Part shown: positions 1 through 7,647 of the stretch, in pieces | Position numbering within the stretch: the first letter of the stretch is position 1 | How the letters are laid out: every line of letters starts with the position of its first letter | Assembly (NCBI GenBank): GCA_949289925.1 | Contig: CASEPW010000048.1 | Coordinates: 1 to 18,571, forward strand | DNA from: an uncultured Mycoplasmataceae bacterium | Lineage (GTDB): Bacteria; Bacillota_I; Bacilli_A; Mycoplasmatales; Mycoplasmoidaceae | Reading direction: 5' to 3' | Length of the DNA: 18,571 nt | Made by a program: the position numbers and the translations under genes | Notes under the pieces: generated by a model | Database searches by the model: none | What the model was told of the DNA's origin: nothing | Seen by the model: only the letters and a program-made list of their open reading frames with translations

Positions 1-1301
1 AAGATATCATTGTAGAGATAGGTAATTTTGATCATTTATTAGTGAGAAAAGCTATGAATGAGATGAAAATATCTTCAAAATCTGCTTTAATAGGTAATAA
101 AGCTATTTCTAGTTTTAATACCCAACTTGCTCTTGATTTGTTTATTAAATTTTTAAATAAAAATAATATTAAATTTGAATTATCATTGAATTTTTCAAAA
201 TTAAATCAAAAAAATATTAAAGTTGATTTTGAAAGAATGAAAAAATTTATAGGTATTGATTTTAATAAAAATGAAATCATTTCATTATTGAATAAAACTT
301 TATTAAAGTTTAAAGGAAATATATGTACTGTACATTCTAGTAGATTAGACATAGAAAATCAATATGATATTTTTGAAGAAGTTATGAAAATTATTGATAT
401 TAATAAATTAGATTTATCACCTATTAATTTTAATATACTTTCTTTTGATGAAAATATTTATGAATTAAATATTAAAAAGATTATAGACTTTTTATTATGT
501 CATGGTTTTATGGAAGTTAAAACATATAATTTAACAGATAAAAATAAAGCATTAAAATTAGATCATTTAAATTTGTTTTCAAATATATCTATTAAAAATC
601 CAATATCTAATGCTAGAGAATATCTTAAATCAAATTCTATATTAAATATGTTAGAAATAATTCAATATAATTTCTCAAGAAAGCATAATGTTTATAATAT
701 TTTTGAAATAAATAAAATACAAAAATCTTTCAATGAATCAATAAACTTATTGAATATTTTATTAGTTGATAATTTTTATTTTTCTAAAATTGAAAATTCA
801 AATATTTCAAATGATTCTATAAATATTAAATCCTTTATTAAAACAATGTTAAAAATGTATGATATTTCTTTTGTTACAAGTAATAAAAATATTATTATCA
901 AATCTGGAAACAAAGACGTGGGGTCAATAAACATAATAGATAATAAAATTAAAAATGATTATGATCTTAAAGAGTGTAAGAATGATTTCTACTCAATTTT
1001 AATTAATCTTGATGAATTGTTATCTAGTAAAAAAAGAGATATTACGCCAATATCACCATATCCATTTGTTTTGAGAGATTACAATTTTGTATTAGAAAAA
1101 AATTCGAATCAAATTAATGAAATTATAAATTCTATTAAAAAATTAGAAAACATAAAGGATGTAGAATTAATTGATATCTTTGAAAAAGGCGATAAAACTA
1201 CATATACAGTTTCAATAACTATTTATAGTAATGATAAAACATTAACTACTGAAGAGATAAATTTAATCATGAAAAAAGTGGAAAGTATTAACAAAATTTA
1301 A
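1..1301 (+). CDS. pheT: Phenylalanine--tRNA ligase beta subunit, 3' part
   Basis: PheT is the beta chain of the cytosolic alpha2-beta2 enzyme that charges tRNA-Phe. The frame is already open at the left edge (first full codon at 3), so the first in-frame GTG/ATG is not the start; 432 residues of a usually 700-800 residue protein are present. Visible in order: the end of the B3/B4 region, a B5 domain (about residues 75-140, ending in the typical R-x-D-I...D-I-F-E-E-V pattern), the catalytic-like core (around HGFMEVKTYNL and the following N-P-I-S-N segment), and a C-terminal FDX-ACB anticodon-binding domain (about the last 85 residues, beginning PISPYPFVLRDYNFVL). The gene stops with TAA at 1299-1301, inside the 3' end of the opposing metallopeptidase gene. 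Identification is firm from domain order; the missing N-terminal half cannot be judged. Confidence 0.93.
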   Translation, partial: DIIVEIGNFDHLLVRKAMNEMKISSKSALIGNKAISSFNTQLALDLFIKFLNKNNIKFELSLNFSKLNQKNIKVDFERMKKFIGIDFNKNEIISLLNKTLLKFKGNICTVHSSRLDIENQYDIFEEVMKIIDINKLDLSPINFNILSFDENIYELNIKKIIDFLLCHGFMEVKTYNLTDKNKALKLDHLNLFSNISIKNPISNAREYLKSNSILNMLEIIQYNFSRKHNVYNIFEINKIQKSFNESINLLNILLVDNFYFSKIENSNISNDSINIKSFIKTMLKMYDISFVTSNKNIIIKSGNKDVGSINIIDNKIKNDYDLKECKNDFYSILINLDELLSSKKRDITPISPYPFVLRDYNFVLEKNSNQINEIINSIKKLENIKDVELIDIFEKGDKTTYTVSITIYSNDKTLTTEEINLIMKKVESINKI

Positions 1302-1962
1302 GTTTGTTTTTAGCTATTTTTCATTGTGGACAATATCTTTCGACTTTATTTCAAAAAGCATTAGAATGATTAGGATATTCTAAATGACATATTTCATGAA
1401 TAACTACATAATCTATTAATGGTTCATTCATCATATATAATTGAATAGCTAATGTTATGCTTCTAGTGTTATATTCACATTGACCTCATTTTGAATAATA
1501 TCATTTTGTATTTATTTCATTTGCCGTTTCGTTCATAATTTTTAATCATGATTTAGTTTTTTTAACTAAATAATCATGGCCTAAATCATGTAATAATTTA
1601 TTAACCATTTTTTGTTTATTTTTTTCACTTTTAAGGAAAAGATAAATTTTATTATCAATAATTTCATATTTTTCACGCCCATCAATAATATTTATTCTTA
1701 ATTCATAAGGAATACCTAATAAAGAAATTTTATTTTCATTCAAATTAATTATTGAATCGTTATTTTTTTTCTGGATAAAATTATAGAATTTATCAAAATA
1801 CTTCATTACAAAACTATCAATAAATTCATCATCAATAAATGATGGGCATGTAACTATTAATTCATTATTTTTATCTATTTTTGCGGTTATATTTTTTACA
1901 TTTTTATAATTTATTTTATACATTAATAGTTTATTTTCTTTAATCAATTGTCTATAAATCAT
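1288..1962 (-). CDS. YgjP/DUF45-type zinc metallopeptidase
   Basis: A 224-aa protein related to the YgjP-like (DUF45, M48-like) metal-dependent hydrolases. The zinc site is complete: HEICH at residues 189-193, with a third ligand histidine at 199 in the family pattern H-E-x-x-H-x5-H-x3-F-W. Upstream lies the family signature Y-Y-S-K-W-G-Q-C followed by a hydrophobic strand, then PLIDYVVIHE. The frame contains in-frame TGA codons (the first at 1546-1548) that encode conserved tryptophans, and the zinc motif lies beyond them, so a standard-code reading loses the active site. No signal peptide or membrane segment is seen, so the protein is probably cytoplasmic. The start ATG at 1960-1962 has no clear Shine-Dalgarno; ATG at residue 14 is an alternative. 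It begins 14 bases after the recA stop, so it is probably co-transcribed with recA. Its substrate is unknown. The 3' end overlaps pheT by 14 bases. Confidence 0.88.
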
Positions 1963-1976
1963 ATTGTTATATTATA

Positions 1977-2954
1977 TTAGGATTTTATGTGATTAATTGT
2001 CATTTTTTTAATTTCTTCATATACATCAGCATTTTCATTTAAAAAATTTTTCAATTGATCAATCCCTTGTGCAATTTTTTTATTTTCAAATGAATATCAA
2101 CTACCATTTTTTATTATCACTCCATATTCAATTGCAAAGTTAATAATCTCACTCATTTCATTGTATCCTGAGTCAAAGTATATATCAAAATATGCAGATT
2201 TTAATGGTGTAGAAATTTTATTTTTAATTATTGTGATTTTTGATTTTATACCAATTTTATCTAAACCTGATTTAATAAGTTCAACTTTTTTCATTTCAAT
2301 TCTAATTGATGAGAAAAACTTTAATGCTTTTCCACCTGTAGTAGTTTCTGGGTTTCCAAATAAAACTCCAATTTTTTCCCTTGTTTGATTAATGAAAATT
2401 AATATTGAGTTAGTTTTAGCTACCAGTGGAGTTATTTTTCTTAAACCCTTTGACATTAATCTTGCATGAGCTCCAACTTGCAATGAGTTAAAATCACTCT
2501 CTCTTTCTGATTCAGGTAGCATAGCAGCCACAGAATCAACAACAATAAAAACATTTTTTTCATTTTTTAATATTTTCTCTATGATATCAAAAGCTTGTTC
2601 TCCACTTAATGGGTTAGCTACAAGCAAATCCTTTGTATTTATGTTCATTTTATTTAAATAGTCTATATTTAATGTATTTTCTAAATCTAAAAAAATACAT
2701 TTCATTTTTTCATTTTGTGCCATTTTTAGGACTTGAAGTGAAAGTGTAGTCTTCCCACAAGATTCGTTACCAAAAATCTCAATAATTTTGCCTTTTGGTA
2801 TACCTCCTACACCTAATGCTTTATCTAATTGTATGGAACCTGTAGATATTTTTTCATCATTTAAAAGCATTTTATCACCATAGTTTATTATACAATTTTC
2901 ATGATTATTAAAAATCTTAAAAAGATTTTTATCATTTTCTAATATTTCTTTCAT
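1977..2954 (-). CDS. recA: RecA recombinase
   Basis: RecA is the ATP-dependent strand-exchange protein of homologous recombination and repair. The product has 325 residues, slightly shorter than the usual 340-350, with a reduced acidic C-terminal tail. Visible motifs: Walker A GNESCGKTT at 62-70 (most RecAs have GPESSGKTT, so proline and serine are replaced), Walker B VFIVVD at 135-140, the NQTREKIGV segment at 189-197 and the L2 loop GNPETTTGG at 200-208. An in-frame TGA at 2097-2099 encodes Trp286, and the protein continues about 40 residues to TAA at 1977. The ATG at 2952-2954 is preceded by a strong AAAGGAG five bases upstream, which fixes the start. The gene is divergent from the rightward operon that begins at 3065 and is followed closely by the metallopeptidase gene. 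Confidence 0.97.
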
Positions 2955-2959
2955 CTAAT

Positions 2960-2966
2960 CTCCTTT
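2960..2966 (-). promoter_or_regulatory. Shine-Dalgarno of recA
   Basis: The minus strand reads AAAGGAG five bases before the recA ATG. It is one of only a few strong ribosome binding sites in the window and supports the chosen start. Confidence 0.8.
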
Positions 2967-2973
2967 ACTCACC

Positions 2974-2979
2974 AATATA
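2974..2979 (-). promoter_or_regulatory. Possible recA -10 box
   Basis: The minus strand reads TATATT about 20 bases upstream of the recA start codon, which would give a short leader containing the Shine-Dalgarno. No convincing -35 is visible, and in DNA this AT-rich the match is weak evidence. Confidence 0.3.
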
Positions 2980-3030
2980 TAAATATTTAAAAAAATCAAA
3001 AATCACTAAAAAACATTTAATATTTTTTTA

Positions 3031-3039
3031 TGTTATAAT
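3031..3039 (+). promoter_or_regulatory. Extended -10 promoter of the five-gene operon
   Basis: The sequence TGTTATAAT is a perfect TATAAT with an upstream TGN extension, 25 bases before the ATG at 3065. Transcription should start around 3045-3047, inside the inverted repeat at 3041-3061, leaving a leader of only about 20 bases. No clear -35 is visible, which is common for extended -10 promoters in mycoplasmas. It is the only good promoter seen before the one at 11980, so it probably drives all genes from 3065 to 11893. Confidence 0.65.
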
Positions 3040-3040
3040 A

Positions 3041-3061
3041 CTTATATACTTTGTATATAAG
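3041..3061. promoter_or_regulatory. Inverted repeat at the operon transcription start (possible operator)
   Basis: A perfect 9-base inverted repeat, CTTATATAC and GTATATAAG, is separated by TTT. It begins one base after the -10 box and ends three bases before the first start codon, so it covers the predicted transcription start and the leader. Its 17-base core, TATATACTTTGTATATA, differs in one spacer base from a repeat at 11912-11928 upstream of the surface-protein gene. It could bind a repressor or form a small RNA hairpin next to the start codon. No regulator gene is recognised nearby. Confidence 0.5.
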
Positions 3062-3064
3062 ATT

Positions 3065-3400
3065 ATGTTAAAAGTTAATAGCAATAAAACAAAATTTAAA
3101 ACAACATTATCAATCTTATTGATTGTCATTTTATTTTTCTCTTCCCTTTTCTTTATACTGCCATCTGTTTTATGTTCAAGTAATGAATCATCAGCTTTAA
3201 TGAGAGCGGCAAAAGATTCAATTAATTCAGAACTTGTAGTTTTTATATTATCAATAGTTTTTGGATCTATTGTTGTTTTAACAATTATAATTTTGTTGAT
3301 TTTGTTGATTATGCACTATTTTAAATCTAAAAATAAAATTAAAATAAAAGTTTCATCTTCTGATGAGGTTCCCCCATCAAGTGAGGTAGTTAATGTTTAG
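3065..3400 (+). CDS. Small membrane protein, two transmembrane segments
   Basis: A 111-aa protein of unrecognised family and the first gene of the operon. A lysine-rich N-terminus precedes a hydrophobic segment at about 14-36, a short polar loop of about 20 residues follows, then a long second segment at about 56-84 and a basic tail (K-S-K-N-K-I-K-I-K-V) ending in a Ser/Pro/acidic stretch. The positive charges suggest both ends are cytoplasmic with a small outside loop. A cysteine near residue 37 follows S-V-L, which is not a usual lipobox, so lipidation is unlikely. The start codon lies just after the leader inverted repeat and has no Shine-Dalgarno. The 3' end overlaps the next gene by 8 bases, indicating translational coupling. 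It may anchor or serve as a chaperone for the downstream proteins; this is inference from position only. Confidence 0.8.
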   Translation: MLKVNSNKTKFKTTLSILLIVILFFSSLFFILPSVLCSSNESSALMRAAKDSINSELVVFILSIVFGSIVVLTIIILLILLIMHYFKSKNKIKIKVSSSDEVPPSSEVVNV

Positions 3401-5357
3401 TGATAAAAACAAAAATGAAAATGAAGTTATTGATACTTTAGATGAAAACAATTCTAATATTTTTGGTATCCCAGAAGATTCTGAAATGAACCATAAACAA
3501 GGTATGGAAACAACAGCATTACCTAATCTTGGTGAAAAATCTGAATTTGATCAAATTATTGATTTAAATAATGGGAATTCTAGTCAATCAAATGATGAGG
3601 AAAAACATTTAGATAAAAAGGAAACTAAAAAACTTTCAAAACAAAAAAAGAAAGAGAAAAAAATTCAAGATGATATCAATCTAGCAATAGCTGATGTTAA
3701 TGAAAAAACAGGCGAAGTAGTAGGGTTATCTAAAAACCAAGAAAAAAATATTGAGAATATTAATAAAAAAATTGACAAAAATTTATCTAACAAAAGTAAT
3801 AAAATTAATAATGATAATCAAGAACAACAAAATATTGAAATACATGGTGAATTTCCAAGAGAAGGTTTAAATTATGTAGATGGATTTGATGTTGATATTG
3901 AAGAAATTAAACCTTTTCATTTCAAGAAAAATTTATTGCATAAGAATACCGACCTTTTTATTAATACAAAAATTTATAATCGTTTTGTTGAGTATTTACC
4001 ATCAGATTTTACTGCAACTCAAATTAGAGATTTATTTATAGATTTAAATTTAATGCATTTACCAAATAATTCAGGATTTAAATTAAAACTTTTTCCTAAT
4101 GACGGTGAAAAAACATTGCGTGTTGAAGTCTATGTAGATCGTTACTATAAATATGGAGATATTATAGAAAAAAGAAAGGTGTTTTCTCCTTTTTGAATTA
4201 CAGGGTTTGGTGAATCTATTTTATATGCTACAACTAGTAGACCTATTGAAAAAAATTATCGTGTAAATAATGGTAATACTTTTGCATATAGGGAAACTAC
4301 AAAAATATTAAATAAAAAAATATCTGCAAAATATATTTCTCTTTCAAGAGATAAGTTTGCAACTGAACAAGATTTCCAACAAGCTCAAGCATTAAAAAAT
4401 TCATATATCAAACATCATATAGATAGACTAAATACTATAAATACAGTTGAATGAGAATGTGTTCCTGATTTATTTGTAGATTGAAGAAAAAAGAGGGTTG
4501 TAATTAAATTGTATTTAAAAATTATATCAACTATAGATTATAGTCGTTTACCACATGTATTATATGTTGATGCTTTTAATGTTAATTTAAATTCATTATT
4601 AGATGTTAAAAAACAAGGTTTTTCTACTTATGATGAAAATGTTACATCTAAATCAGAGTTTAGAAAATTAATTGATATTAATACAATAATGTATCTTATT
4701 GCATTAAATGCAATGTATAAAAATATTCAAGTTTTTTCATACAACACATTATATGAATGTTATAAATCATTATCATATCAAATCTTGCAAAGAGGTTATG
4801 ATTTAAAACCCATAACTCCTAATAATCTTTCTTCATTGAAAATTATAGATTTTTCTAAACACTTTTCTTGTACAAAGAAAATGTTTGATGATAGACTTTT
4901 ACACCTTATGAATTTAAAATCCTCAAATGAAGAATATTATAGAATGAAATATATGTACACCGTACAAAAAAATCCTACATTGCTTTATTCTGAATTTATT
5001 GTTAAAGAATTTGAAAAAATAAGTGCTAACAACTTGACTTTATTATTGAGAAATGAAGAAGAAAAAATTTGAAGAAAAAGAATTAAAGATTTAAGAGAAA
5101 ATAGTTCATTATCAAGTAATTATGATAAAGATTTTTATATAAATAACTATAATATTTTTGATTTTTCAAATAGTGAATTTACTAATGTAGAAGATTATTT
5201 GATGAATGTTATTAAAGAAAACAAGGATGAAATAGCAAGAATTTCAGCTCTTGGTAGAGAAATTTTAGCAACAGATCAAAAAACTATTTTTACAAAAAAA
5301 GAACTAAAAGAATTGCAAAGAACATCTAGAAAATTAAATAGGATAACAACACAATAA
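3393..5357 (+). CDS. Soluble 654-aa protein with two surface-protein-like modules
   Basis: The family is not recognised. The frame passes TGA at 4194-4196 and several later TGA codons as Trp. Residues 1-150 are hydrophilic and low in complexity, with a run of lysines (about 79-91) and Asn/Gln-rich stretches; no signal peptide or membrane segment is visible, so a cytoplasmic location is expected. From about residue 195 there is a module with a helix (T-A-T-Q-I-R-D-L-F), then TLRVEVYVDRYYKYGD and ITGFG at 269-273. A second, weaker copy ends with VVIKLYLKII and YVDAF near 391-395. The two ends are about 124 residues apart, the same period as the GFK modules of the 1663-aa surface protein encoded downstream. 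The C-terminal 250 residues are mixed helical, rich in Lys and Glu. The start ATG lies inside the end of the preceding gene. A scaffold or adaptor role is possible but unproven. Confidence 0.85.
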
Positions 5358-5370
5358 TAGCGAGGTAATT

Positions 5371-7647
5371 ATGGAATTAACAATGAAAAAATCAAAAAAA
5401 GAACTAAATAGTTTAGAACAAGAAATATTAATTCAAGAGCAATTAATGGTTGCTAGTGAAATTAATAAGCTAGAACATGATATTGCAAAAGGTGATTGTG
5501 CCTTATTTTCAAAGTCTAAAAGAATAAAAACCACTGCTATTTTGTTTTCTTCTATAATGATTTCTACTGTTTCATTGTTTATTTTTATCATTTTTTTACT
5601 TAAAGATGTAATTAATTTAACAATAGAATTTCAAAAATTTTTATTATTTTTTGATACTATTTTAATTTTTATTTTACCTTTTGTATCTATTTTATCTATA
5701 GTGTTAGCAAATAAAATAATAGGTGCAAAGAATGAGATAGCATTAAAATCCAATGTTGTAATGCTAAGAAGATTAGAAAAATATTATAAATTTATTAAAT
5801 TTGATTTTGATCCAGAAAAATATAAAGTTTGAAATGATGATTTTGTTGTTGATATTGATGAATCTGGTAATCTTGTTAAATATATTAGATTTTATAATCC
5901 AGATGGTACTATCACAACTAGACCATTTAGAGATATTGAAGAACTTAAGAAATTCTTAGAACATTCAGAAGATGTAATTAAATTGAAAGAATTAAATGCA
6001 AGACTAAATGAATATGCCAATAATATTGATTTCCTTGAAGAAAAACACAAACAATTCAATAGATTTGATGATTTAGATTCTATCCCTTTCTCAAAAGCTG
6101 TAGTTGAAAGAACAACAATTAACTCAATTACATTAACTAATCCAAATATTGATTTTTGACCTCAACAATATCAAGATAAAGTATCAAAATGATATACAAA
6201 AGATGAATATATTGATTCTTTAAACTTTGTTAAAAAGTTAAAATCTAATTTATTACATAACTCATGAGCTAATGGAAATAAAGTAGTAGTGAATACAGAT
6301 TGAATTTCAAAAAATTTCTCTATTGCAGAAGCTGCATTAAAGTCAAGTTTATTTAAGAATTATGATATTACTAGAAGTAAATCTCAAGCTGATGATGTTG
6401 AATCATACATTTTAATGATTAAAAATTTAGATATGAAAAAAGATCCTTCTTTAAACTGAGAAGATACTATTGATCCTAAGGATATAAATAATGAAAAATT
6501 AATTTCATATCAACAAAGAATTAGAGAATTAGAAGAAAAAGCCTTAGAACTTTCTAAGATGGAATTAGAACAAGAAAAATTATTAAAACATGGTTCTAAG
6601 AATGCAGTTATTAAAGTAGAATTAGTTGATTCTGAAGAAGATTATAGAGATATCTTTAAAAACTATAACCCATATGAAGGTATTGAACAAGAAATTAAAA
6701 TTCAAGCTAAACGTAATAAAGAAATTGATAAAACAAAAGCATTTATTATTGAAAATGATTTAGCAGATTACAATTTTGATGATTTATCATTGAAGGAATT
6801 AAAGCATATTGTTAAAGAAAAAGAACGTGAATCTGAAGAATTGCAATCTATTAGACAAATGGAAGCGAACCAAGACCTTGTTAAGTTAAAGAATGAAATT
6901 GCAAGAGTTAAGGGAACTAAATTTGAAGAAAAACATCTTGCATTTGAAAAATTCCAAAATGATGATTTCAGATGAATGTATCATGATGGAGAAGGAAACT
7001 ACTTTGAAGCTGATGATAATATGCAATGAAATCAAGTTGAATCACCAGAAGTTGCATTTAATGAACGCAAATTAGAACAAATTAAAAATCTACAAAAACA
7101 ATATAATAATTTACAAAAATCTAAAGAAGAAGAATTTAATGATAAATATTCAACAATAATAAAAACAAAAGAAAAAGTTCTTCTTGAAGAACAAGAAAGA
7201 GAAAAGAAAGAACTAGAAAAGCAAAATAAAGAAAAAATAGCCGCAGAAGAAAAACAACATAAAGAAAAACAAAAAAAGAAGAAAACTAAGTATAATAATG
7301 TAAGTGAGTCTTCTCAACATGAAAATAAACAAAATGATTATGTTGAAACCCATCCAGCAAATGAATCTTGATTAGGTGATGATAATAGATATTATTATCA
7401 TGATGGAAATGGAAATTATTTTACAACCAATCAAAATAATGAATGAATTCCATGTGAAAGACCAAAACAACAAATAACAAATAATAATGTTATAAATAAT
7501 CAAGAAGTTCAACAACAAAATGAAACACAACAGGCTAACCAACCTTATCAAGATGCTAATGGAACATGATGGTATTTTGATGAACAAGGAAACTATTATT
7601 ATGGTGATGAAAATGGTGAATGAAAACAATATGAAGGAGAAAAATAA
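5371..7647 (+). CDS. Two-TM coiled-coil protein with C-terminal aromatic/glycine repeats
   Basis: A 758-aa membrane protein of unrecognised family. GAGGT five bases before the ATG acts as Shine-Dalgarno. Residues 8-50 are helical and charged; two transmembrane segments follow at about 54-77 and 91-113, flanked by Lys/Arg, so both the N-terminus and the long C-terminal part should be cytoplasmic. The rest is largely predicted coiled coil (clear heptad-like Glu/Lys stretches at about 375-410, 440-530 and 560-640). Three repeats rich in Tyr, Trp, Gly and Asp lie at 531-557, 670-696 and 728-755, almost at the C-terminus. They resemble the EAGR boxes (enriched in aromatic and glycine residues) of attachment-organelle proteins of the M. 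pneumoniae group, but choline- or glucan-binding-type repeats are an alternative. Many TGA codons are read as Trp (for example at 5830). The stop TAA shares one base with the next start. Confidence 0.87.
6961..7635 (+). repeat. Three aromatic/glycine-rich protein repeats
   Basis: These encode three copies of a 27-28 residue unit with the shared pattern Y-x-D-G/Q-x-G-N-Y-F/Y-x5-N-x-x-W-x5-E, at 6961-7041, 7378-7458 and 7552-7635. The first two are separated by a 110-residue coiled coil, the last two by a Gln/Asn-rich linker. The DNA copies differ at many positions, so they are old protein repeats rather than recent duplications. Confidence 0.75.

Noticed and set aside
2161..2388. Rightward open frame opposite recA
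   Set aside because: Antisense shadow of the well-conserved RecA core; no promoter or ribosome binding site.
3065..3400. Small first operon protein as a lipoprotein
   Set aside because: The cysteine near residue 37 is preceded by S-V-L instead of a small residue at -1, so the lipobox is not convincing.
6893..7075. Short rightward open frame inside the coiled-coil gene
   Set aside because: Overlaps the verified frame of the 758-aa protein, including its first aromatic repeat; no independent start signal.
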